A stretch of 64,000 nucleotides of DNA. It comes from Monosiga brevicollis MX1 (Eukaryota > Opisthokonta > Choanoflagellata > Craspedida > Salpingoecidae). The DNA is taken from the NCBI RefSeq assembly GCF_000002865.3, contig NW_001865065.1, positions 271,690 to 335,689 of the forward strand, in the 5' to 3' direction. Made by a program: the position numbers and the translations under genes. This document shows, one piece after another, positions 1-9,428 of this stretch; position 1 is the first letter of the stretch; each line of letters opens with the position of its first letter. The notes beneath the pieces were generated by a model, which saw only the letters and a program-made list of their open reading frames with translations, was not told the DNA's origin and did not search any database.

Positions 1-3000
1 CCATGATCATCGTTCAGCCCGATAATGGCCAATCCCAGATCATAGTGTGCATCCATGCTCGTATCGTCCGGATCGGTCACAACAGAACGACCATGCGGGA
101 CAATGGGCGCGCACAGACGCGTCGCACTTCCGGTTGAGGCTGCAGAGTACTGTAGAACCAGCACTCGGTTCATGATGCCGCGCGCACCGTCAAGAACTAG
201 CTCACGATCGACAAACTGGCCAAAGACACTGCCCGAAGGTGTACCATGCTTGGACGTGAGGTCGCCAGCAGCGCAGCCCAGTTGAGCATCATAGGTCCCA
301 CAGATGGAGGCCGCGTTGATCTCATCTGGATTGAAGACAGTGGTGAGTGATGCTGGGTTATCACATGAGGTAGCATCGCCAATGTACCAGGCCGTCAAGA
401 TGGACGCGTCAGTCAGTGACAGGCGCACTGAAATCTGAAGCTCGGATAAGACGTCATCGTACAAGGGCTCAAAAACCACCTCGCCAGTGAATGGCGCTTC
501 AGCATCGTCAAAGACGGCGTGTGCACCGGGTTGCGTTACAAAAGCTGGGTCACCGCCGGCCACGGTAGCAGCAGGGCGCAAGTTGGCACACACAAAAGGC
601 TTGTTGCGATAAGCCTCGTAGGGTGCGGCAAGGATAGCCGAACCAAGGAGCGTGAATGCGCGGCCCGCCACGGTGGCTGGACCGTAGAGGGACAAGAAGC
701 GGTCAGTGTAAACGTGTTGCATCTCGACCAAGTCTTCAGCCGTGGTGAAGCGGCCGGAAAAATCACCGATGGCGCAGTTGTCATCCGATTGAAAGCGCAG
801 GCTACTGCAGGTAGCCTTGGCAAAGGGGTTATACATGTTGCCGCCCGTAGAGCACGTCAGCTCAACCACGTCATCTGCGTTGGCTTGCGCCAATGCCCCC
901 GCCTGCAAAATCTGCAGACGGTCAATGCCAGCGAGGTCGTACGCATCCAGCTTGATCTGAAGGGGGGCCATGGGGCCATTCTGGGACATGGTCACATTGA
1001 CGGTGATGCCCGACTGCACGACGACACCGTAGGCCACGCGGTCCTGCAAAGGCGTCAGGGTGCCGCAAGCCACGCGTGAGCTGGCTGCAAAGTCGTTGTA
1101 CACGACAATGCTTTTGCCAGCCAATTCGGTCCAGGGCAGGTTCATGTCCGTGAACGAATACCGGTGGCGTCCCCTTGTCAAGCTGGTTAGATACCCATGC
1201 TTGCCACTCATGTCTCCGTAGCCACAGGTAGTGTGCGTTGCATCCTGACCCGGCGTACACTCGGCTGCGCCTGTTTGCGCCCAGACGTCCCTGGCCTGAG
1301 CGCAACCGCAATCGCCGTTTGCCTCGTTCAGGGACCACGCAACACTCCCACCCGAGACGCGCTGGGTCAGGTCCAGCGTCACGAAGACTTCATCCGTGGT
1401 CCAGAAGCGCGGGCGGCTAAAGTGAGCCACGCCGGCCACGGAGCCATGGAGCTTTGCACTGATGGTATCGTAGGGCCCAGTGGCGCGAATGTTAGCGCAG
1501 CTGATTTTGGCAGTGCCGCTGTTTACGAGAGCCAAAGCGCGGCCCACAATACTGTGCTGGCCGAAGAGCGTGATGTCGTTATCCACCAGGCTCATGCTGG
1601 CCACGTACTTTCCGATATCAGAGTTGTACACGGGGGTGGAGAAGCTGCCGTGTTTGCCTCGCAAATCACCGGCCGCGCAAGCGCTGGGTACCGACTGACT
1701 GCAGCTCCCGGTTCCGGCACCCGTGGGCGCGAATACATCGCCCGTATCCGCGCACATGGCCGTCGAGAGACCAGCGCCGTCAGCCAGTGTCGCCACGGCT
1801 GTCTCGACCACGCGCAGGCCGGCATTGGTGTATGTCCACGACCCACTGGCCACGTACATTTCCGCGGACACGCTCACGGGGTTTGTGGGGCCGTCTTGCG
1901 TAAACGTGACCAATCCTCGGACGTTGCCCAGGTCAAAGTAGGCCTCGGCTACGCGTGGCATCGGGGCCTCAACCAGCAGAGGCGCACACTGCACCGTGCT
2001 CCCCACCTGCAGGACCAGCGTTTTTCCTGACACCGAAGCCGACCCGCGCAGGGGTAGATCTGGATCTTGGAACACGCTTCGAGCCGTGGAGCTTGAGTCG
2101 ATGACCAAGTTGCCATGCTTCTCGGACAAAGCACCGACGTCGCACAGGACTGATCCCAGAGGTTGGCCCGCGACAAGGTCTGCACAAGGCTGCGTCGAAG
2201 AGCTTTGCGCAAGCTCGGCGCATACAGCGGCCGAGGGCTCGGAAAAGTTGGCGTGCAGGCGCACTGCATACGAGGAGCTGGTACTCAGCACGACGTCGTC
2301 AAAACACGCCAGTGCCTCGCAAGTGCCATTGGCGTTGCAGCTGACTTTGGCCTGCAAAAGCACAGCGGATGAGCCCGTGCCGGCGCAGGAGCCCGCCACG
2401 AGTTGGGCCCACATGCCATCTGCCAGCAATCGAAGCGAGTCATCTCGCAACGTCATGCGGAGACAAGAAAGGCGGCGCTCGCTTGCAATCAAAAGCGTGG
2501 CTGAGCCCGAGGGCGCATCATAAGCATACTCGGATTCAGTGAAGGCGGGGACGGTAGCTGTGAAATCGCCCGAGAGGTGCGTGACCGGCCGCCAGGGGCC
2601 GGGTCCAGCCACGGTTGTTGCTGCAGCACATGCGCTGGCATTGTAAGATTCGTCAGCCACAAACCAGGAGATGGCAGAGATTTGAGCGATGGGCGCCCGC
2701 AGAGCCACCTGGACCGTGGTGGGCGTTAATGGATAGGCGGTCGCGGATGGCTCCAGGCCCGCTGCAGCTGAGGGCTGCGTAAGTGTGACGGTGCCACTCA
2801 AGTAGCCATCAAAGGAAGCTCGTACACGGCGGGTTGGTACAGTGGCAGCCCAAGTAATGTTACCGCACGTTAGGGGGACGTCATTTTGAAGCAATACGAC
2901 TGATCGGCCCACGACAGAGTGGGCTGAGAAGAGCGAAAGGGTGTGGTCCAAAAGACCCTGTTGGTATTGCACTTCGTCAAAGGCGCCGTGTCGCCCACTA

Positions 3001-3300
3001 ATGTTACCCATGGCGCACAGCGTGGCATCATCGGCGGCACAGGTTGAGCCAATGGTCAACGGGTCATACATACGCCCCACGTAAGAGCGACCACAAGGCT
3101 CAGCCACGCTGGCCGGACCCACGGGCTGGGCATAGATGGCAAGCTTGTACATGGCGTTGGAGTTGACGTTGAGGTCCTCAATGTTCACGCGCACAGACAC
3201 GGGTGCATCGGCTGTCAACTGCTCGAAGTAAATGTGTCCCGAGATGCCCTTGCCCATGAGGTGAGCCTCGGCTTCAAGTTTGATCGAGGAGATGGGGTGG
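1..3300 (-). repeat. Tandem Cu/Zn-SOD-like protein repeats within the giant gene
   Basis: At least seven protein repeats of about 150 residues recur every 430-515 bp. Each carries a core like C-x-x-GDL-x-x-KHG followed about 25 residues later by a strand such as HSIVGRALAL. These match the GDLGNV and HCIIGRTLVV segments of SOD1. Cores lie near 250, 765, 1212, 1667, 2125, 2565 (degenerate) and 3000. Each unit also begins with a strand pair like GxVxGxVxFxQ. The paired HVH copper ligands of SOD1 are not evident in any unit. The His equivalent to SOD1 H120 is kept only in the units near 1630 and 2950. The array is similar in concept to described SOD-repeat proteins, but looks catalytically degenerate. 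Confidence 0.75.
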
Positions 3301-6300
3301 ATGCGTCCCGCTGTCAGGTTCAGATGCGCGTCCACTGGTAAATCTGCGCGCGGCAGGATGGCAGGGGCCTGCTTGGCGGCCTGGGGGAGGCGGCAGCAAA
3401 GTGCGTACACTGGCTCGCCAAGCAGGGACTCGCTACGCTCGGCGACGCCAAAAAGCGGCTCGGAGGCCAAGTTGTACGAGCGCAGAATGTAAGCATACGT
3501 CGGATTGGGGCGCACGTCCTCAAATATGGAGAGATTGCTACGCGAAACAGTGTTGGCCACAAGCCCCGCAAAGGCCGGGACCTCGGAAGCCGAGGCAAGC
3601 GTATTGGTCCAGCCCACTGTCGCGGCTCCGCTCGTCGCGTTAGGCCAGCTAGCCCGCACCTCCGCGGCACTGCATAGGGTCAGCGCCACGTTTCGGCAAG
3701 TGGATGCAGCCTCCCACCACGTGCAGCCAGCCTGGCCATCCGCACCACAGCCAATCTGCTGAATGCGCGGGCGGGTGAGAAGCGCAGGCGCCTTTCGGGC
3801 CATGAGTGTGGCGGGGGAAAAGCCGGTATTGGTGTCCTCTTGCGCGTCTTGGCGCACCGCAAGGGCCTCAACACCCTGATCAGGATACAGCACCGGGTTG
3901 TCGTTGATATCAATCAAGCGCACGGTTGTCATGGCCGCTGGGCTCTGAAATTGCTCCGTGTCCGTCACTGTCACGTAAATGTAGCGCAGGCCGCCGTCAA
4001 ACGCTTCTGCTTGGTTGGCATACGTGATTGTTTGCAGCAGCGCAACGTATTGCGCAATCGTGGCGGTTCCAGACAGGGTCAAAATCGGTGCGAGGCTGTT
4101 GTGCACGACAGAGATGCCCGAAGAACTAGCCAGCGCGGCATCCCAGGCCAAAACCTCTTGTCCACAATTGGCGGATGCTTCGGCGTAGACCTGGGCGCCC
4201 AACAGCTGTTGGCTGTTGCTTGAGTCGCTCACATACATATCCTCGTTGAAGATGTGCACTGCCTGCCCTCCCTCCACGAAGCGGTGGGGCCGCAAGTTGT
4301 TGCGGCCGGGCGCCTTGCCGTTGAGGTCAATGATGGGTGGGAGGCCAATGCTTGCCGTTGAGAGATACACGGGCGATGCGCCTTCGGAGGTCTCGTCCTG
4401 CAGGACAAAGTTGATGGTGCGAGCCTGGTTCAGGGCGGTGGGCAATACAACGGGTGCAGCCGTGGTTGTGGTGGCGTTTCCAAAGACATCATCGTCGTCA
4501 TCACCGGTGGTGTTGGTGCTGACATTGGCCAACGGGAAAACGTACTCCACCCGGCGCAAGGCTGCCTGAAAGAAGGCCAGGGGCAACACGGTCGCGTTGC
4601 GTGGTCGAAACACCAGGGTGGCAGGGCCTGCGCGTTCAACGGTGAGGTTGACAGGCAGGAATGACTCATTGAAAAGGAGCCACTCGTAGTCGATGACGCT
4701 ACTGACGGAAACGGTGGCCGCTCGCAGAACGGTGGAATCGGCGTCATCAATCACGGCGCTGGGCGCCAGCGTGACTGGGCTTCCAAGGTCTTCGTACAGC
4801 ATAAAGGCCTCATAGGCATTGCTGCCAAAGTCCACTTGCGGAGGGTCATCAGCCAATTGCACACGGACCTCGGTGGTGCTGATCTCGCCGAGACGGTCCT
4901 CGTCGCGGGCCTGAAAGTTGATGACGCGAGCTGTTGGGTTTGGTTCGTCGGCATCGTTGAAGTAGCGGAGGGTAGGGAGCACGGCAGCAAAGATGGTGAG
5001 CGGATGGCGTTCATTAGTGGGTGAATAGATGCGGATGGTGGAGGTGTCAGCCGTGGCGATCGTTTCGGCCGTGAGCGGAGAGTCGTCGACATTGACAACA
5101 ATGCGCTCGGCATCGCCATCCAAGCGGTTGGTAAGGGTCACAGTAATCTCTTCAATGCTGATGCCGTCGAGGTAGTTGAGACCAACATAGGAGTCGTTGA
5201 CCAAGAGCACGCCTTGAACGTTGCCTTCCAGAAACGTGGTGGCGTAGTCTCCACCGTCCTCGGTGAGCAAAATGTTGGGCAAGTCACCGCTCTGATACAC
5301 ATCCATGGCCGCGGTGGCAATATGCTGGCTGTATGGCCCGGTGTGGTAGTACGTGGACGTGTCCGCACCCGACAAACCAGCGAGATCCTCGCCGTTGGAC
5401 ATGTCCCAAGCACGGACAAGCAAGTAGGGCTTGATGGAAGCAGGCAAATACTCGCCCGCGGCATTGATTTCCGTGTTGAAGTTTGGGTTGGGCTGGTATC
5501 GAATGCGACAGTCATGGGCGAGCAGAGTGGCAAAGGTTGAGCTGGGCTCTGTGACTTGGCGCTGCAGGACCGTGTCATAGCCACCGTCAAAGAAAAACCA
5601 GGACCAGTCATCAGCCGACGCGGCGAGGACATCATTGGCACCAAGTCCACGGGTATCGCAAGTCCAGGACCACACACCCTCACTCTGAAACAGACCCACG
5701 ACGGCCACGCCCATGGTGCCGTTCACAATGAGGTTCGTGTCAACGTCTGTGACAAAATACTGATATTCTACCACGTTGGGCAGAGGGTTGGTGTCAATGC
5801 GCAGCAGGTCAATGGCAGCAAAGCCCTTGCTGCGTCCAATGTCAGCAGGAGGGTCCTCGTCCTCAAACATGTAGGGAGCGACGATGCCATCCTCAAGAAT
5901 GGGAGCGTCGTTGATGGCCTCGACCTCCAGGGAGCCGGTGGCATGATAGGCACCGGCAGCGCCCGTCGCATCACTGGCCAATGCCCAGACAACCAATACC
6001 GTGCCGTGATAGTCAGCGTCACCGTAGAACCGAAAATTGGTGGGTGCGGCCGCCGAGCCGGTGGGAACGAGGCGGGGAAAGTTTGAACCCAACGCGATCC
6101 AGTCGGAGGCACCGGGCAAGCGGTACTCAAAGCGACCGTTTGATTGATTGGCCCCAAGAAAGGCGAGGCGCGAGGGCATGGCGGGCCGAAGGCCCACGCT
6201 CACCGTTTCATACTGGTGCTCAAAAAGGATGGTGGCCATGTCATGCATATTGAGAATTTGGCAGCGACCAAGGGTGTCCTCCTCCTGGGAAGCCAGCGCC

Positions 6301-9300
6301 ACGCGATAGTCCTGGCGAAAGCGGAGGTAGGCTGCATCGTAGATGGCCTGGGCGGCCAGCAAGGTCTTGGACCCGTTGAGAAGCAGACCCGACGCATTGA
6401 GGTTGCAAGCATCTAGAGTGGGTCGGTCGCGCACGTCAACCAAAATCACGACAGTGGGGTCAAAGGCATCATAAAGCTCGAGTACAGTCGCGTTGACGAG
6501 GGGAATGCGTAGTTCCACGATCGGGTACAGGGCGTCAAGGGTGGCCGGGTCCGAAACGTTGTAAATGACGCTCGAATTGATGGTGCCATCGACGCTGACA
6601 ATCTCTCGGAGGCTGGCATCAAAATCAATGCGCAGGGTGTCGTTGACGAAGGCATAGACGCGGATGGGGTCAGTGGCGTTGGAGGCGGGTCCCGGCAAGC
6701 CAGTGGTAGCGTTGGCACCGAGCGTGGTCGGAAGAAGCGTGGTGGTACTGAGAACGGATAGAAGGTCGACGATTTCCGTGACCACGGGGGCTGAAAAGTT
6801 GAAGCAGGGAAACTCGCGGGGGGTCTCCACCACGGTGGTAGCAGCGCTGGTGGAATTGCTGGGGCAGGTAATGCACTGCCGGTCAGAGGTCGCGGTGGGA
6901 GCAGCCACCTCGTAGTCGTCGCCCAGCGCACAAGGCCCCGTGACGTTGATGCACGCGCGGTCCGTGGTGGGTGTGGGTGCCTGGACCTGGTACTGCTCGG
7001 CAGTACATACGGTGAGATCCGTGCACACGCGGCGGCGAATGCGAGTTTCTGCCTGCGACTCAAACTCGTCAGCAGCACAGGTGACGGGCACTCGGGTGAT
7101 GCTGCGGAAGATGCGGCTCGCTGGACGAGGGCTGTACGCGTAAGCGCCATCGAGACTGTCGCGTGCCGTAATGTTGGGGTCGACATAACCCTGCGAAGCC
7201 TGCGCCGCCGCGGTCAAGGCGCCACCGTTAATCACTGGGATGGTCGAGTCGACAATCATAACTGTTCTGTTGATGGGTTCGGCTTCGTTGAATGCCATAT
7301 CTCGGACGCTGTAGACTACCGTGAATGTGCTAAAGGCCGGGGCTCCGGTGTCCACGCGTCCGGCCGAGTTGACGCGAGAGGGGCGTGTCACACCACTGTA
7401 GGTGAAGCCGTTGAGGTCGTTCTGGTCAAGGGCATCATAAGCGGTGGCCCCGGGATCAATCCAAGTGGTGGCGCCCTCCCACGTGCAGAATTCGCCACAT
7501 GTGTCGGTGGTCGTGAGGGTGAGAACGGGGGGCTGGGTGTCAACAATCACAACGACGCGGTCTTTGCGGCTCTGCGTATCCTGGCGACCACTGGGGTCAC
7601 GCACGCTGTACTTGAGGGTCCAGCGGGTGCCAGCTGGGGCCATGGAGGTGACGGCGTTGAAGTTAGTCAGGCCACAGCCAGTGCTTTTGATGCAATTGCC
7701 AGCCTGGCGAACGGAGATGAGGCTGACATCATTTGAGAGATCACCGTAATATTCGTCCGTGGCAATGGCCCACGGATCGTAAAAAAAGGAGGCACCTTCC
7801 AGATTGATGGTGGCGTTACCAACGAGTTGAAGATCAGGTGCCTTGCTGTCATCCACGGTGACGTAGCGCACCACCTGACGGGCGGAGACACCGTTGTTAT
7901 CTTCGACCGAGTAGCGAATCGTAAACGTAGCAGGGAGGATGGAGGGGCGCATGTCGACTTCGCTGTTGACAAACATCGAGGCCGTGAGGTCACCATCCAC
8001 GATATCTTCGGCGGTGGCACCTCGGGGGCACCAGCGACACAGGGCGTTGGCGGTGCATTCATTTTCCGAGAGGTGGTCGAAGCACGGGTGCGTGGTCAGG
8101 ATGCAAGCGTCGTTGATCCACTGGCAGCCAGAGCTGGCACGCGCCTCGCAGTAGGCCTTGGCCTGCGCGTCGTTGAGACTGCCCCCGTCTTGCGGCTCAA
8201 GACAGACGTTGTTTTCGGGCTGAACACCACAGTAGGTGTCAACGTACTGCTCGCCTGCTTCGACGGTGATGCGTTGCGGGCCACAGAGGTTGATGAGGGG
8301 CGGCTTGGTGTCCTTGACAATGAGGAGGCGGGAGACAGTGCCAGGACTGGTGCTGACGCGATCGAGCGCGACATAAGTGATGGTGAGGTTTTTGACATCC
8401 TTGTTGTTGAGAACAAGACGGCCATCAACAAAGTCACCGTCGGGAATGAGGCGGCAAATGTCGCCCGGATTACCAAGGAATGTAATTGACCCATCGTCCT
8501 CGACTTGGATGTCGCATTCAGCGCCGAGGTAGAGGAGATCTCCATCGACCGTGTCGGTGCCAGTTGCACCGGGGTCAATAAACTCGTCACCACCCTCCAA
8601 TTCCATGACTGAGTTGCCACAGAGGCTCACCTGAGGCACATTGGTGTCCTCAACTATCACAAGGCGCTCGCAGGAGCTGAGGCCCAGTGCGTTGCGCGCG
8701 GCAATCTGCGCTGCGGTGGTATCTTCCCAAAGGCAGGTGGGGTTGGCGTCGCTGGCCGTTCTATATCGGATGGTATAATTGCCCATGCGATAGGTGATGC
8801 CAGGCAGGCTGTCATAGCCAGGGACGGAAAAGGGCTGGTTGGTGGGCACGGGGGCCACGGCTCGGTCCACAAAGTCGCCCGCATCGATATCGGTGCCGGG
8901 GTCAGGGCAGGCATTGATCAGGCGCACACGCCGAGTCAGAGTGTTGGTTTGGCAGAGTGTCTCATCCCCGGCCACGCTCGAGGCACACACCGCGGTAGGA
9001 GCTGTGATGGAGCAGGAACCTGCGGAGTTGCAGTTGAGGGGAATGCCACTCACGCGGACATTCAGCCCATTGTTGGATTTGGAGTTGACTCGTGCGCAAA
9101 AAGGGGTCACAGGTGCACTGTTGGAGCAGAGCGTGGCCAACGTGAGAGGCACACCTCCCGACACGTGCGTAATAGGATCGCCCTCAATGTAGATTGTGTC
9201 TGCGAGCCAAAGCGAGAACGACATGGGGTGAGGACAGCGGCCGATCGCGGGTGGAAGGTTTGCCCATGGTCGGGCGGATGGAAAAAGACGAGGCAAGGGA

Positions 9301-9428
9301 TGAACGAAGAGAAGGCAGCGCCACCAACCAGCATGGCAGCCAAGCGGTGCCGAAATCAGAGCCAGAGCGGCTAGCAGCACCAATCGCGGCCTGTGCACGC
9401 CGGACGCGGCAACGCCGGGCCGCGGCAT
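1..9428 (-). CDS. Giant secreted/surface protein: DUF5011-like, cadherin-like and SOD-like repeats (3' partial)
   Basis: One minus-strand frame is open without a stop from about 9340 to the left edge, so the protein exceeds 3,000 residues and its C-terminus lies outside the window. The predicted start is ATG at 9428. It opens a typical signal peptide (hydrophobic LVLLAALALISA, cleavage near GCHA). A phase-1 intron at 9328-9200 then joins exon 1 to DTIYIEGD. Order of parts: DUF5011/bacterial-Ig-like units with the pattern E-G-x-x-(F/Y)-x-DPGA-T-A-x-D near 8600-7200; a TNFR-like cysteine stretch near 7080-6860; cadherin/CSPG-like beta-sandwich segments with INDAP and DINDNP linkers near 5950-3900; then seven or more Cu/Zn-SOD-like units from about 3300 to 1. 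Many N-glycosylation sites occur. A 9.2 kb exon without introns is unusual beside its intron-dense neighbours. Function unknown; an extracellular adhesive or matrix role is inferred. Confidence 0.85.
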   Translation of the reverse strand, partial: MPRPGVAASGVHRPRLVLLAALALISAPLGCHAGWWRCLLFVHPLPRLFPSARPWANLPPAIGRCPHPMSFSLWLADTIYIEGDPITHVSGGVPLTLATLCSNSAPVTPFCARVNSKSNNGLNVRVSGIPLNCNSAGSCSITAPTAVCASSVAGDETLCQTNTLTRRVRLINACPDPGTDIDAGDFVDRAVAPVPTNQPFSVPGYDSLPGITYRMGNYTIRYRTASDANPTCLWEDTTAAQIAARNALGLSSCERLVIVEDTNVPQVSLCGNSVMELEGGDEFIDPGATGTDTVDGDLLYLGAECDIQVEDDGSITFLGNPGDICRLIPDGDFVDGRLVLNNKDVKNLTITYVALDRVSTSPGTVSRLLIVKDTKPPLINLCGPQRITVEAGEQYVDTYCGVQPENNVCLEPQDGGSLNDAQAKAYCEARASSGCQWINDACILTTHPCFDHLSENECTANALCRWCPRGATAEDIVDGDLTASMFVNSEVDMRPSILPATFTIRYSVEDNNGVSARQVVRYVTVDDSKAPDLQLVGNATINLEGASFFYDPWAIATDEYYGDLSNDVSLISVRQAGNCIKSTGCGLTNFNAVTSMAPAGTRWTLKYSVRDPSGRQDTQSRKDRVVVIVDTQPPVLTLTTTDTCGEFCTWEGATTWIDPGATAYDALDQNDLNGFTYSGVTRPSRVNSAGRVDTGAPAFSTFTVVYSVRDMAFNEAEPINRTVMIVDSTIPVINGGALTAAAQASQGYVDPNITARDSLDGAYAYSPRPASRIFRSITRVPVTCAADEFESQAETRIRRRVCTDLTVCTAEQYQVQAPTPTTDRACINVTGPCALGDDYEVAAPTATSDRQCITCPSNSTSAATTVVETPREFPCFNFSAPVVTEIVDLLSVLSTTTLLPTTLGANATTGLPGPASNATDPIRVYAFVNDTLRIDFDASLREIVSVDGTINSSVIYNVSDPATLDALYPIVELRIPLVNATVLELYDAFDPTVVILVDVRDRPTLDACNLNASGLLLNGSKTLLAAQAIYDAAYLRFRQDYRVALASQEEDTLGRCQILNMHDMATILFEHQYETVSVGLRPAMPSRLAFLGANQSNGRFEYRLPGASDWIALGSNFPRLVPTGSAAAPTNFRFYGDADYHGTVLVVWALASDATGAAGAYHATGSLEVEAINDAPILEDGIVAPYMFEDEDPPADIGRSKGFAAIDLLRIDTNPLPNVVEYQYFVTDVDTNLIVNGTMGVAVVGLFQSEGVWSWTCDTRGLGANDVLAASADDWSWFFFDGGYDTVLQRQVTEPSSTFATLLAHDCRIRYQPNPNFNTEINAAGEYLPASIKPYLLVRAWDMSNGEDLAGLSGADTSTYYHTGPYSQHIATAAMDVYQSGDLPNILLTEDGGDYATTFLEGNVQGVLLVNDSYVGLNYLDGISIEEITVTLTNRLDGDAERIVVNVDDSPLTAETIATADTSTIRIYSPTNERHPLTIFAAVLPTLRYFNDADEPNPTARVINFQARDEDRLGEISTTEVRVQLADDPPQVDFGSNAYEAFMLYEDLGSPVTLAPSAVIDDADSTVLRAATVSVSSVIDYEWLLFNESFLPVNLTVERAGPATLVFRPRNATVLPLAFFQAALRRVEYVFPLANVSTNTTGDDDDDVFGNATTTTAAPVVLPTALNQARTINFVLQDETSEGASPVYLSTASIGLPPIIDLNGKAPGRNNLRPHRFVEGGQAVHIFNEDMYVSDSSNSQQLLGAQVYAEASANCGQEVLAWDAALASSSGISVVHNSLAPILTLSGTATIAQYVALLQTITYANQAEAFDGGLRYIYVTVTDTEQFQSPAAMTTVRLIDINDNPVLYPDQGVEALAVRQDAQEDTNTGFSPATLMARKAPALLTRPRIQQIGCGADGQAGCTWWEAASTCRNVALTLCSAAEVRASWPNATSGAATVGWTNTLASASEVPAFAGLVANTVSRSNLSIFEDVRPNPTYAYILRSYNLASEPLFGVAERSESLLGEPVYALCCRLPQAAKQAPAILPRADLPVDAHLNLTAGRIHPISSIKLEAEAHLMGKGISGHIYFEQLTADAPVSVRVNIEDLNVNSNAMYKLAIYAQPVGPASVAEPCGRSYVGRMYDPLTIGSTCAADDATLCAMGNISGRHGAFDEVQYQQGLLDHTLSLFSAHSVVGRSVVLLQNDVPLTCGNITWAATVPTRRVRASFDGYLSGTVTLTQPSAAAGLEPSATAYPLTPTTVQVALRAPIAQISAISWFVADESYNASACAAATTVAGPGPWRPVTHLSGDFTATVPAFTESEYAYDAPSGSATLLIASERRLSCLRMTLRDDSLRLLADGMWAQLVAGSCAGTGSSAVLLQAKVSCNANGTCEALACFDDVVLSTSSSYAVRLHANFSEPSAAVCAELAQSSSTQPCADLVAGQPLGSVLCDVGALSEKHGNLVIDSSSTARSVFQDPDLPLRGSASVSGKTLVLQVGSTVQCAPLLVEAPMPRVAEAYFDLGNVRGLVTFTQDGPTNPVSVSAEMYVASGSWTYTNAGLRVVETAVATLADGAGLSTAMCADTGDVFAPTGAGTGSCSQSVPSACAAGDLRGKHGSFSTPVYNSDIGKYVASMSLVDNDITLFGQHSIVGRALALVNSGTAKISCANIRATGPYDTISAKLHGSVAGVAHFSRPRFWTTDEVFVTLDLTQRVSGGSVAWSLNEANGDCGCAQARDVWAQTGAAECTPGQDATHTTCGYGDMSGKHGYLTSLTRGRHRYSFTDMNLPWTELAGKSIVVYNDFAASSRVACGTLTPLQDRVAYGVVVQSGITVNVTMSQNGPMAPLQIKLDAYDLAGIDRLQILQAGALAQANADDVVELTCSTGGNMYNPFAKATCSSLRFQSDDNCAIGDFSGRFTTAEDLVEMQHVYTDRFLSLYGPATVAGRAFTLLGSAILAAPYEAYRNKPFVCANLRPAATVAGGDPAFVTQPGAHAVFDDAEAPFTGEVVFEPLYDDVLSELQISVRLSLTDASILTAWYIGDATSCDNPASLTTVFNPDEINAASICGTYDAQLGCAAGDLTSKHGTPSGSVFGQFVDRELVLDGARGIMNRVLVLQYSAASTGSATRLCAPIVPHGRSVVTDPDDTSMDAHYDLGLAIIGLNDDH

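Noticed and set aside
519-2030. Overlapping plus-strand frames of 186 and 277 codons
   Set aside because: They are antisense to the SOD-like repeats of the giant minus-strand gene, which reads continuously through the region.
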